64,000 nt of DNA from Bacteroidia bacterium (lineage in GTDB: Bacteria > Bacteroidota > Bacteroidia > CAIKAF01): the NCBI GenBank assembly GCA_016742095.1, contig JACVCJ010000004.1:82146-146145 (forward strand). Reading direction: 5' to 3'. The notes under the pieces are model-generated. The model had not been told where the DNA came from, ran no database searches, and was given only the letters and a program-made list of their open reading frames with translations. This document shows positions 44,020 to 52,453 of the stretch, one piece after another. Numbering within the stretch: the first letter of the stretch is position 1; each line of letters starts with the position of its first letter. The position numbers were made by a program, and so were the translations under genes.

Positions 44020-44730
44020 ATGAGATCTCTCCGTATACTCTGGCTCTTTTTGTGCCTGTGGCAGCTGCCGGCTTATTCCCAGATAAGCAACGGGGGCATC
44101 ATCGTGTTTGATAATACCGTGGAAAACCCCTACGTAAAGCGAAAAATGCCCAGGACGATCTATGCCAACCAGCTGAAGATCGGTATCCTTTCGCCTTTCC
44201 GGGGTATTTTTGAGGCGGGTTACGAACGCATGCTCAAGCACGGCTTCAGCCTGGAAGTGGCCGGAGGGTATACTTACCGCGATTTTCTGTTCGAACGTTT
44301 CAGCACCAGCGGGCTGTACAATTCCCCGAATTTTTCGGCCAAAGGTGGTATTTCGGTACGCCTGGGCGCCAAGTATTACCCCTTTTCAGAAGGATGGTTC
44401 TCCGGTCTGTACTTTACGCCGGAAGTGGCCTACCGCATGTACAATTTCGAGGCAAGGCTTACCAACATAAACAGCTCGGGCGATAATGTGCCCGTGAATA
44501 TGCATTGTATGTACGATTTTACGGAGGCGCGCTTTGCCCTGGGACAGAACGTTACCGATAATTCGGGCCGTTTTTATGTGGATTACCGGCTGGGACTGGC
44601 TTTCCGGCAGGTTACGGGCACCTTCCCCGAATTTGTGAACACGGGCAGCTCCATTTATTACGAGCGCAGGCTTACCTCGCGCTTTGGCCCGGCCTTCGTC
44701 TTCAATATTTTTATGGGATACGCTTTTTAA
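44020..44730 (+). CDS. Outer-membrane beta-barrel-like protein
   Basis: A 236-aa protein with a signal peptide (MRSLRILWLFLCLWQLPAYS). The mature part alternates polar and aromatic residues as in small beta-barrels: FEAGYERMLKHGFSLEVAGG, SVRLGAKYYPF, GLYFTPEVAYRMYNFEARL, YVDYRLGLAFRQVTG, ending FVFNIFMGYAF with a terminal aromatic. It resembles DUF3575-type outer-membrane proteins, but the family was not fixed. A GTG one codon earlier (44017) is an alternative start. Confidence 0.78.
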   Translation: MRSLRILWLFLCLWQLPAYSQISNGGIIVFDNTVENPYVKRKMPRTIYANQLKIGILSPFRGIFEAGYERMLKHGFSLEVAGGYTYRDFLFERFSTSGLYNSPNFSAKGGISVRLGAKYYPFSEGWFSGLYFTPEVAYRMYNFEARLTNINSSGDNVPVNMHCMYDFTEARFALGQNVTDNSGRFYVDYRLGLAFRQVTGTFPEFVNTGSSIYYERRLTSRFGPAFVFNIFMGYAF

Positions 44731-44731
44731 G

Positions 44732-44857
44732 CTACATTTTGCCCATGGGTGTATGACGGGCCCGGGAACCGTCGCATTTGCGCGAAGTAGTGCAGGCAGT
44801 GGCCAGCAGGGCCATGCAGATGATGAGTACGGACAGGGGTTTTACAAATGCGTTCAT
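44732..44857 (-). CDS. Tiny lipoprotein (41 aa)
   Basis: From the ATG at 44857 the minus strand encodes MNAFVKPLSVLIICMALLAT, then ACTTSRKCDGSRARHTPMGK and a final Met. A lipobox LATAC directly follows the hydrophobic stretch. The mature peptide is only about 20 residues, with a second cysteine and a CDG..R..TPMG ending that looks conserved. It lies 60 bp after lnt, the gene for the enzyme that finishes lipoprotein acylation, on the same strand. The role is unknown. Confidence 0.65.
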   Translation of the reverse strand: MNAFVKPLSVLIICMALLATACTTSRKCDGSRARHTPMGKM

Positions 44858-44917
44858 ATATACGGATACGTAAAAAGCAGGCCGCGGGATTGCAAATTAA
44901 GAACTTTTAGGAAGTAC

Positions 44918-46531
44918 TTACATTCGTCTTTTGGCCAGGAAATTCTTCATCCAGGAGAAAAACAGCAGCAGCAGTCCGCCAAAGAAGGCCACCCGGCCGA
45001 TCAGGTCACCGTTGCGGCTGTAAAAAGTGGTAGACGTATTAATGCTGATCTGCTGACGCAGGGCCGTTTCTTCCCACCAGGCCGATTTGGCCAGTACATC
45101 GCCGCGTTCACTGATGAAGCCGGAGAACCCGGTATTGGCCGAACGGGCTATGGAACGCCGGTTTTCAATGGCCCGCAGGCGTGCGTAGGCAAAATGCTGT
45201 TTGTAACCGGGGGTATCACCCCACCAGCCGTCATTGGTCACGATGGCTATAAAAGTGGCGCCTTTCTTGATGTAGTCCGTAACGTAATCGCCGTATACAG
45301 ATTCGTAACAGATCACCGGGGCGGCCACCAGGTCGGGATTATCGGTAGTGAACACGCTGCGTTCTTTCTGGCGGCCCATATTGCCGATATAACCGCCCAG
45401 GCTGCCGAACAGCTGCTGCTGAAAAGGTTCCAGCACTTCGGCAAAGGGCATCATTTCGGGGCCGGGCACCAGTTTGCTTTTATGGTAGATCTGTATGCGG
45501 TTCGAATGGTCGATCTGCATGGCCGAGTTGTAATCCAGCGTATAGCTCAGGCCGTTCTTTGCCGGGGTGGCTTCGCGCGGAATGTTCGGGTCGCCTTTTT
45601 TGAACTTTTCCAGGTAGGTAAGCCCCGTAATGAAGCGGGTCTTGGGCAGGGCCATCAGGGTTTCGCGGATAATGCGTATCTCGCTGCAGGTATCCTGTTC
45701 ATGGGCCCAGATGCCGCTGGGCAGCGCCGTTTCCGGGCAAATGATATAATCGGTCCTCGGGTCGGCCTCGGCCAGTCCCAGGTTCACCAGGCGGTACAGC
45801 TGACCCATCTGCGAACTGCTGAATTTTTCGTTCCAGGGATCGATATTCGGCTGTACCACTACGATATCGGCCTTGATCTCCGATTCTTTGTAGGTGGCGT
45901 AACGGATATACGAAAGTCCCATGGGAACCAGTACCAGCAGGGCGGCCATGATCATCTTACGGCGGAATACCGGTTTATTGCCGTACTGTTGCAGGGCAAA
46001 GAAGAAAAGCAGGTTGCTGAGCAGTACCCAGAGCGAACCGCCGGGCGCGCCGGTGATCTCGTACCACTGTATCCATTCCGGGAAGTTGGCGAACGCGTTC
46101 CCCAGGCTTAGCCAGGGCCAGGAAAGGTCCCAGCGCATGTGCCCGAACTCGAAGCCGATCCACAGTAATACCAGTCCCCAGTAAGCGGTGCGGGCATTGC
46201 GCTTGCTCATCAGCCAGGAGAAAGACTGCCATACCAGGGCCATGAACATGGAATTGCAGACCCAGGCCACAATGGCGCCGGCGCCGGAAGCATTGTACAC
46301 CCAGTAGGTGGTAAGAAAATTGAAGACAAAAAAGCCCCACCAGGCCGCCATAAAAAACACGCCCGGGAAAGCCCGGGGCGCGGTACGTATAAATTTTTCG
46401 GCAAAGAACATGGGTACCAGGGCTATGAACATCAGCCCGGGGAAACCTTTGTCGGGCCAGGCGGCCGCCAGCAACAATCCGCTGAGGGTTGCCATAAGGA
46501 ATGCGGCAGGTATATTGGGTAATTTTTTCAT
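44918..46531 (-). CDS. lnt: Apolipoprotein N-acyltransferase
   Basis: A 537-aa inner-membrane enzyme that adds the third acyl chain to lipoproteins. The N-terminal half has about six to seven membrane spans (LPNIPAAFLMATLSGLLLAA, GLMFIALVPMFFAEKF). The periplasmic nitrilase-like domain carries the triad: Glu in CPETALPSG, Lys in HKSKLVPGPEMMPF and Cys in PVICYESVYGDYV. One more membrane segment ends the protein. It starts 3 bp after rodA and is the last gene of the cell-shape operon, an arrangement that links lipoprotein maturation with wall elongation. Confidence 0.94.
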   Translation of the reverse strand: MKKLPNIPAAFLMATLSGLLLAAAWPDKGFPGLMFIALVPMFFAEKFIRTAPRAFPGVFFMAAWWGFFVFNFLTTYWVYNASGAGAIVAWVCNSMFMALVWQSFSWLMSKRNARTAYWGLVLLWIGFEFGHMRWDLSWPWLSLGNAFANFPEWIQWYEITGAPGGSLWVLLSNLLFFFALQQYGNKPVFRRKMIMAALLVLVPMGLSYIRYATYKESEIKADIVVVQPNIDPWNEKFSSSQMGQLYRLVNLGLAEADPRTDYIICPETALPSGIWAHEQDTCSEIRIIRETLMALPKTRFITGLTYLEKFKKGDPNIPREATPAKNGLSYTLDYNSAMQIDHSNRIQIYHKSKLVPGPEMMPFAEVLEPFQQQLFGSLGGYIGNMGRQKERSVFTTDNPDLVAAPVICYESVYGDYVTDYIKKGATFIAIVTNDGWWGDTPGYKQHFAYARLRAIENRRSIARSANTGFSGFISERGDVLAKSAWWEETALRQQISINTSTTFYSRNGDLIGRVAFFGGLLLLFFSWMKNFLAKRRM

Positions 46532-46534
46532 CCG

Positions 46535-47836
46535 TCAGGAAAGTATGGCGCTGCGTTTGCTGTCGAGTTTGATGAAAGTAAAGATAAGTATCGTAAAACT
46601 GAACAGCGAGGAGCCCCCGTAACTGAACATGGGCAGGGGAATACCAATGGTGGGCACCAGCCCTATGCACATGCCGATATTAATGGTGATGTGGGCAAAG
46701 AGGATAGAGGCCACGCCGTACCCGTAAATACGGCTGAAGCGCGATTTCTGCCTTTCGGCATTGAGCACGATCCTCGAAAGCAGCCCGATATAGGCCAGTA
46801 TGAGCAGGGAAGCGCCCAGGAAACCCCATTCCTCGCCTACGGCCGAGAAAATAAAGTCGGTATACTGCTTGGGTACAAAGCGGTAGCGCGTCTGTGTACC
46901 TTCCAGGTAACCCTTACCGACCAGTCCGCCGGAACCGATCGCGATCTTGGACTGGTTCACGTTGTATTCCACACCCTTAGGGTCTTTTACCTTGCCCACC
47001 AGTACCAGGATACGGTCGCGCTGGTGTTTCTGCAGCACGTTATTGATGAGGTAATCGGTACCGTATACGTAACCGGAAAAGACCACGCCCGAAAGTATGG
47101 CCAGAGCCATCAGTCCGCGACTGCGGCGCAGCAACAGGGCCAGCAGTGCGGCAATACCCAGCACGACAGCGATGATGATGAACTTGTCCACCAGTACCGT
47201 GGAAATGAGCAGTACTACGGCCAGCAGCGCATACACCAGTACCAGGCCGGTGAACCCTTCGCGGTAAAATACCAGGAAGAGCGCGGCAAAGGCGATGGTA
47301 GAACCGGTATCGTTCTCCAGCAGGATCAGGGCAGCCGGCACAAAGAAGAGGGCCAGGGCAAAGAAACCCTCGCGGGAGAGTTTTACGGGCAGATCGAAGA
47401 AATGGAACAGGGTAGAACCCGGCCCGCCGAAAGAGAAGGACTTTTCGCCCATGAACTTAGCCATGACCAGTGCGGTGGCGAATTTCCCGAATTCGGAAGG
47501 CTGGAATTTGAGACTTTCAGTAATTACAAACCAGGACTTACTGCCCGCAACCGCCTGCCCCACAATGAGTACGCCGCCCAGGAAGAGCAACGCCAGTCCA
47601 TAGATGGGGTAGGCGAATGCCGAAAAGAAATAGGAGTTGAAGAACATGATGCCGAAGGCCGCGGCCAGTGAAATGCCGATCCAGAGCAGCTGGCGTCCGT
47701 AAGAGGTGGACAGGGAGAAAAATTCTCCGTTGCTTTCCATCTGGGAGGCCGCATATACGTTCATCCATCCGAAGAAAACGATGAACAGGTACAGCACGAT
47801 CATCAGCCAGTCGATATGTGTGTCTCTTCTTGCCAT
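46535..47836 (-). CDS. rodA: Rod-shape SEDS peptidoglycan glycosyltransferase
   Basis: A 433-aa polytopic membrane protein of the SEDS family, which polymerises lipid II during elongation together with PBP2. Typical pieces: KFQPSEFGKFATALVMAKFM, ALILLENDTGSTIAFAALFL (with the conserved acidic residue after LE), the long extracytoplasmic loop with QSKIAIGSGGLVGKGYLEGT, then EEWGFLGA and GIPLPMFSYGGSSL near the C-terminus. It begins one base after the mrdA stop, so expression of the pair is coupled. Confidence 0.95.
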   Translation of the reverse strand: MARRDTHIDWLMIVLYLFIVFFGWMNVYAASQMESNGEFFSLSTSYGRQLLWIGISLAAAFGIMFFNSYFFSAFAYPIYGLALLFLGGVLIVGQAVAGSKSWFVITESLKFQPSEFGKFATALVMAKFMGEKSFSFGGPGSTLFHFFDLPVKLSREGFFALALFFVPAALILLENDTGSTIAFAALFLVFYREGFTGLVLVYALLAVVLLISTVLVDKFIIIAVVLGIAALLALLLRRSRGLMALAILSGVVFSGYVYGTDYLINNVLQKHQRDRILVLVGKVKDPKGVEYNVNQSKIAIGSGGLVGKGYLEGTQTRYRFVPKQYTDFIFSAVGEEWGFLGASLLILAYIGLLSRIVLNAERQKSRFSRIYGYGVASILFAHITINIGMCIGLVPTIGIPLPMFSYGGSSLFSFTILIFTFIKLDSKRSAILS

Positions 47837-47837
47837 A

Positions 47838-49694
47838 TCAGAGCTGTGAGGGTTTAATGGTTGGACTTGCCGGATCGGGTTTTATGAGTACGCCTTCCAT
47901 GATCCGTTTTTCCAGGTCGGGGCGTTTTACTTCGCGGAACAGGTATTTCTCGATCATGAGACTGGCGATGGGGCCGGCCCAGGTTGCCCCGAACCCGGCG
48001 TTCTCCACCAGCACGGCTACGGCAATTTTGGGTTTGTCGGCCGGTGCAAAGCATACGAATACGGAGTGGTCCTCACCGTGCGGGTTCTGGGCCGTTCCGG
48101 TCTTACCGCCCGAAGTAACTCCGGGGATCTGTGCCCCGCGGCCGGTACCGCCGGTCATCACGCGCTGCATGCCTTCTTTTACAATGCCTATGTATTCCGG
48201 GTTTATACCGGTTTCGTTCCGTTTAAAGAGCCGTATGGATTCGTTGTCTACCTTTTTACCCAGGTGCGGGGTGATCCACCAGCCGCCGTTGGCCAGGGCT
48301 GCCGTCATATTGGCCAGCTGCAGGGCGTTCACTTTCAGCTCTCCCTGCCCGATACCCAGTGAAATAATGGTGGTGGGCTTCCATTTGCCGCGGCCGTACC
48401 ACTTGTCGTAAAAGGTGGTCTGTGGAACAAGCCCTGATTTTACGTTCGGAATATCGCTGTCGGGGAAATTGGTACCCAGTCCGAACGCCGTAATGTACTT
48501 GCGCCAGGTGATGTAGCCTTCTTCGGTATTGCGTCCGTGGTTCACGATATCGCGGAAAGCGGCACAATAATAGGAATTGCAGGAGGTCTGTATGGAAAAC
48601 AGCAGATCGGGCGGACCCGGGTGCGAGTGGCAGCCCACTACGTGTCCGCCTACGCGGAACCCGCCTCCGCAGGGGTAGCGCGTGGCCGGGGTAAGTACGC
48701 CCAGTTGCAGCCCGATGGCGGCATTGAGCAGTTTAAAGGTGGAACCCGGCGGGTAACCGTCCATAATGGCGCGGTTGAAGAGCGGCAGGTTGTGGTCCAT
48801 GACCAGTTTGCCGTAATTTTTGCGTATGCCGCGGCCCACCAGCAGGTTCGGGTCGTAAGATGGTGCGGTGACCATGGCCAGTATCTCGCCGGATTCAGGC
48901 TCAATGGCTACGATGGCCCCTTTTTTATGCGCCATCAGCTTTTCGCCGTATTCCTGTATCAGTATGTCCAGCGTGGAGGTAAGGTTCTGCCCGGCCACCG
49001 AAGCGGTGTCGTACTGGCCGTTCATATAGGAACCATGTGGGTTTCCCTTATTGTCTACAAAAATATTCTTTACGCCTTTTTTACCGCGCAGTACTTCTTC
49101 GTAACTCTTCTCAATACCGGTGTTGCCAATGTAGTCGCCGGGTCTGTAATAAGGATCTTCCTTCAGTTTTTTATCGTCCACCTCGCTGATGTACCCCAGG
49201 ATATTGGCGGCGATGGGCTTGGGATACCTGCGCAGGATACGCGGCTGCAGGAAGAAGGCGGGAAATTCGTACATACGTTCTTCCAGCGTGGCCACTTCCA
49301 GCTTGCTCATCTGTTTTACCACGGGGCTCGGTGTACTTTTGCCCAGTTTGCGCGCTTTTACCTGGTCCTGTATGTTCTGCAGGTTCTTGCGGAAATCGGC
49401 AATATCTATATCGGCCAGGCCGCAGAGGGCCATGGTATCGAGCGGGGCGCCCAGTTCGGCGGGCACCACCATCAGGTCGTAGGAAACTTCGTTGTATACA
49501 AGTACCTCGCCGTTACGGTCCAGGATATAACCGCGGGCCGGGTACTGGGTCAGTTTTCGTATAGCATTGGCATTGGCGATCTGTTTATAGGTAGGATCGA
49601 ATATCTGTAAAACGGAGAGTTTTGCCAGGAAAGCAATACCGACAAAGGCAAACATGCCGATAAATATCCATTTTTTATTTTCCGATTCGTTCAT
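47838..49694 (-). CDS. mrdA: Penicillin-binding protein 2
   Basis: A 618-aa class B PBP with one N-terminal membrane anchor (WIFIGMFAFVGIAFLAKLSV), a dimerisation domain (RGYILDRNGEVLVYNEVSYD) and a transpeptidase domain. Active-site motifs: GSTFKLLNAAIGL (SxxK), SCNSYY (SxN) and SGGKTGTAQNPHG (KTG). It cross-links peptidoglycan during elongation with RodA. The gap of 161 bp to mreD contains a TACCTTTA word on the minus strand (49741-49734) that may be an internal -7 box, so mrdA-rodA-lnt may also be transcribed on their own. Confidence 0.95.
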   Translation of the reverse strand: MNESENKKWIFIGMFAFVGIAFLAKLSVLQIFDPTYKQIANANAIRKLTQYPARGYILDRNGEVLVYNEVSYDLMVVPAELGAPLDTMALCGLADIDIADFRKNLQNIQDQVKARKLGKSTPSPVVKQMSKLEVATLEERMYEFPAFFLQPRILRRYPKPIAANILGYISEVDDKKLKEDPYYRPGDYIGNTGIEKSYEEVLRGKKGVKNIFVDNKGNPHGSYMNGQYDTASVAGQNLTSTLDILIQEYGEKLMAHKKGAIVAIEPESGEILAMVTAPSYDPNLLVGRGIRKNYGKLVMDHNLPLFNRAIMDGYPPGSTFKLLNAAIGLQLGVLTPATRYPCGGGFRVGGHVVGCHSHPGPPDLLFSIQTSCNSYYCAAFRDIVNHGRNTEEGYITWRKYITAFGLGTNFPDSDIPNVKSGLVPQTTFYDKWYGRGKWKPTTIISLGIGQGELKVNALQLANMTAALANGGWWITPHLGKKVDNESIRLFKRNETGINPEYIGIVKEGMQRVMTGGTGRGAQIPGVTSGGKTGTAQNPHGEDHSVFVCFAPADKPKIAVAVLVENAGFGATWAGPIASLMIEKYLFREVKRPDLEKRIMEGVLIKPDPASPTIKPSQL

Positions 49695-49733
49695 CTGTCC
49701 TGTACAGGGTGTTTCGCCTTTTTTTGCGTGGCA

Positions 49734-49741
49734 TAAAGGTA
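49734..49741 (-). promoter_or_regulatory. Possible internal -7 box before mrdA
   Basis: TACCTTTA on the minus strand, one base off consensus, 39 bp before the mrdA ATG. The gap also has CCTGTACAGG (49699-49708) and two GTATAC words (49832 and 49851). No -33 element is clear. Confidence 0.3.
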
Positions 49742-49855
49742 CATTATCCTGAGTTCTGCTCCGCGTGGAGAATTAAATTTTTTTTTTCCTGTTTTTTCTA
49801 CCGCTCTTTTCCTGTTTTTCAGTGCGATATTGTATACAAAAAAACGTTGTGTATA

Positions 49856-50377
49856 CTATTTCGTACTACTGCTTTTGGCAAAGAAAGCCATCGCGCTGAT
49901 CACGATCAGTACCATGGAGACCAGTCCGCTGGCGGCGGTACGGATCAGGGTGTAGAAGAAATTCTTAAAGGAGAAGACCTCCAGGAAAAACAGCGTAAGG
50001 TGATGAATGAGTACAAAGAAGCCTACATACAGCACAAAGTTCCCCAGGCCGAATTTTTCGATGGTCAGGAAATTGTCTTTGCCGTAGCCCTCGCGCGGTG
50101 CGAAAGCCCGCAGGATGGTACCCCTGAAATAGATGGTAAATACGCAGGCCGCGGCATGCAGTCCGCCCGATGCCTCGAACATATCAATGGTAAGGCCTGT
50201 AAGAAAAGCCAGGACCAGCAACAGGTGCCGTTCGGTGAACACCGGTAATATGATCAGGAAGAAGATATAGTACTGCGGACTGATGAAATAGTCGATATTC
50301 AGCCGGTTCAGCACGAACAGCTGTATGCAGATGCACAGGATCCACCACACCGAGTATTTTAGGATATTTCCGGTCAT
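49856..50377 (-). CDS. mreD: Rod shape-determining protein MreD
   Basis: A 173-aa membrane protein with several spans (WILCICIQLFVLNRLNIDYF, YIFFLIILPVFTERHLLLVL, AFLTGLTIDMFEASGGLHAA, GNFVLYVGFFVLIHHLTLFF). Its size, hydrophobicity and place between mreC and mrdA identify it; MreD sequences are poorly conserved. The DMFEASGGLHAAA segment is the most family-like part. Its ATG overlaps the mreC stop by four bases. It helps to hold the elongasome together. Confidence 0.9.
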   Translation of the reverse strand: MTGNILKYSVWWILCICIQLFVLNRLNIDYFISPQYYIFFLIILPVFTERHLLLVLAFLTGLTIDMFEASGGLHAAACVFTIYFRGTILRAFAPREGYGKDNFLTIEKFGLGNFVLYVGFFVLIHHLTLFFLEVFSFKNFFYTLIRTAASGLVSMVLIVISAMAFFAKSSSTK

Positions 50378-51219
50378 TCGTCGTCTTTATCGCCCTGGCG
50401 TGCCATGGTTTCTAATGAGTCCTGCTCGGCCCGGCCCGTGTAGTCGACCACGTATACCTGGCTGAGCGAGGTAAAGCTTTGCAGGGGTTTTATTTTCAGG
50501 TTCAGATAGCCTTCGTCCGCATCTGTCTCGTAGCCTTTGATGGTACCGATGGGTATACCTTCGGGGAAGATTGAGGAGAACGAGGTTGTTTCCACGGTAT
50601 CGCCTTCTTTTATTTTGATGTGGGAGGCAATGAAGCCGAGCATCAGCTCATCGGGCCGGGTACTCTGCCAGCTGAGGGAGCCGAATTCGCGGGTGCCCTT
50701 GATGCGTGCCTTGAGCGCCATTTTGCGGTGCAGCAGCGACATGCATACGGCGTAATCTTCTGAAACGGTCTTTACCACGCCTACGGCGCCGCTGGGCGAA
50801 ATAAGTCCCATGCCGCTGCGTACGCCCTGGCGTGTGCCCACGTCGATGGTAATGTAGTTGTTGGCCTTGTCGATGCTGTTATTGATGACCCGCGCCGGGA
50901 TGTAAAAATATACCTGTTTGTACTGGGTATCCTTTACGGTCTGTTTGCCGGAAAAAACGCGGTACTGGTCCTGCAGCAGGCGGGAGCGGAGGCCTGCATT
51001 TTCGCGGGCAAGCATATCGTTCTGTTCGCGCAGGTCGAAATATGCATCAATTTCGGAGTATTTTTCGTTTACGGAACCGGCCACCCGGTTGGCTGCCCCG
51101 AACATAACCACGCGCTGGTAGTTATTGTTGAGGTAGATCAGCACGAAAGACACGCCCAGTAAGAATACCAGGAGTATAAGTCTGCTGTATTTCCGTAAAA
51201 AATCGCCAAAATTCTGCAA
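50374..51219 (-). CDS. mreC: Rod shape-determining protein MreC
   Basis: A 281-aa protein with one N-terminal membrane span (LILLVFLLGVSFVLIYLNNN), a coiled coil (EKYSEIDAYFDLREQNDMLA) and the periplasmic double beta-barrel (YITIDVGTRQGVRSGMGLIS, GAVGVVKTVSEDYAVCMSLL, EGIPIGTIKGYETD). The start is a TTG at 51219: a TAA lies five codons upstream and no ATG or GTG is available in between. MreC links MreB to PBP2 and RodA. mreB ends 20 bp upstream. Confidence 0.93.
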   Translation of the reverse strand: MQNFGDFLRKYSRLILLVFLLGVSFVLIYLNNNYQRVVMFGAANRVAGSVNEKYSEIDAYFDLREQNDMLARENAGLRSRLLQDQYRVFSGKQTVKDTQYKQVYFYIPARVINNSIDKANNYITIDVGTRQGVRSGMGLISPSGAVGVVKTVSEDYAVCMSLLHRKMALKARIKGTREFGSLSWQSTRPDELMLGFIASHIKIKEGDTVETTSFSSIFPEGIPIGTIKGYETDADEGYLNLKIKPLQSFTSLSQVYVVDYTGRAEQDSLETMARQGDKDDE

Positions 51220-51239
51220 TAGTTCCGGTGTTTAAAGGA

Positions 51240-52262
51240 TTAGCGCAAAAGGAACGGGAACTTGTCGATGTTTTTGAGGGCAATACCCGTACCGCGGGCT
51301 ACGGCACGCAGCGGATCGTCGGCTACGTGAACGGGCAGTTTGGTCTTGGCCTGTATCCTGCGGTCCAGGCCGCGCAGCAGGGCGCCGCCGCCGGTGAGAT
51401 AAATGCCGGTTTTATAAATATCGGCGCTGAGTTCCGGGGGTGTAAGTTCCAGGGCGCTCAGAACGGCCGCTTCGATCTTGGAAATGGATTTGTCGAGAGC
51501 TATGGCTACTTCGCTGTAGGAAACGGTGGTCTCGCGCGGGATGCCCGTCATCAGGTCGGAACCGTGTACTTTCAGGTCCTCAGGCGGATTTTCGAGTTCG
51601 GTGAGTGCGGAGCCTACTTCGATCTTGATGCGCTCTGCCGTGCGTATACCGATCTTCATATTGTGCTGGCGGCGCATGTACTCCTCGATATCACCGTTGA
51701 AATCGTCACCGGCCACGCGGATCGATTTGTCGCACACGATACCGCCCAGGGAGATCACGGCGATCTCGGAGGTACCGCCCCCGATGTCGATGACCATATT
51801 ACCGGTGGGTTTGCTTACGTCGATACCGATACCGATGGCGGCGGCCATAGGCTCGTGCAGCAGGTAGACCTCCTTGCCCCCGCAGTGTTCGGCGCTGTCC
51901 TTTACAGCCCGTTTTTCCACCTCGGTGATGCCGGAGGGTATACAGATCACCATTTTGAGCGAAGGTTTCACCCAGCTCTTTTTGTTCTGAATTTTCTTGA
52001 TCATGCCGCGGATCATTTCCTCGGCAGCCGTAAAGTCGGCGATCACACCGTCTTTCAGCGGACGGATCGTCTCTATTTTGGAGTGTGTTTTACCTTCCAT
52101 CATCAGGGCGTCCTGACCGATGGCGATCACTTTATCTGTCTTGATATCCTTTGCAACAATACTCGGCTCTTCCAGTACCACTTTATCATTGTGGATAATA
52201 ATGGTATTTGCCGTACCCAGGTCCATGGCAATTTCCTGTGTCAAAAAATCAAAAAGTCCCAC
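51240..52262 (-). CDS. mreB: Rod shape-determining actin homologue MreB
   Basis: A 340-aa actin-fold ATPase that forms membrane-bound filaments guiding wall elongation. Clear blocks: IAMDLGTANTIIIHND (phosphate 1), KMVICIPSGITEVEKRAVKD, LLHEPMAAAIGIGIDVSKPT, NMVIDIGGGTSEIAVISLGG (phosphate 2) and IYLTGGGALLRGLDRRI (adenosine motif). It is the first gene of the operon mreB-mreC-mreD-mrdA-rodA-lnt and has its own consensus promoter. Confidence 0.96.
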   Translation of the reverse strand: MGLFDFLTQEIAMDLGTANTIIIHNDKVVLEEPSIVAKDIKTDKVIAIGQDALMMEGKTHSKIETIRPLKDGVIADFTAAEEMIRGMIKKIQNKKSWVKPSLKMVICIPSGITEVEKRAVKDSAEHCGGKEVYLLHEPMAAAIGIGIDVSKPTGNMVIDIGGGTSEIAVISLGGIVCDKSIRVAGDDFNGDIEEYMRRQHNMKIGIRTAERIKIEVGSALTELENPPEDLKVHGSDLMTGIPRETTVSYSEVAIALDKSISKIEAAVLSALELTPPELSADIYKTGIYLTGGGALLRGLDRRIQAKTKLPVHVADDPLRAVARGTGIALKNIDKFPFLLR

Positions 52263-52334
52263 CTTGTTCTGTAGTTAAAACGTTGAAAAACATGAATTTA
52301 TTTGCCGAAGCTGTGTTGTTCATAACTTCTTGTG

Positions 52335-52366
52335 CAAAAATATACTTTTTGTTCCGGAAAAAGCAA
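52335..52366 (-). promoter_or_regulatory. Promoter of the mre operon
   Basis: TTG (52366-52364), 21 bases, then TATTTTTG (52342-52335), an exact TAnnTTTG box. The leader to the mreB ATG is about 70 nt. Confidence 0.6.
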
Positions 52367-52453
52367 TTTATTACACAATAACTGGCTGAAAAAAAGTGAA
52401 ACGGCCCGCAGGCCCCAAAGCACCTTGCTTCCAGGTTACGGTATTTCTCTTTT

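Noticed and set aside
44684..46111. 475-codon open frame antisense to lnt
   Set aside because: lnt has all catalytic residues on the other strand; this frame is a by-product.
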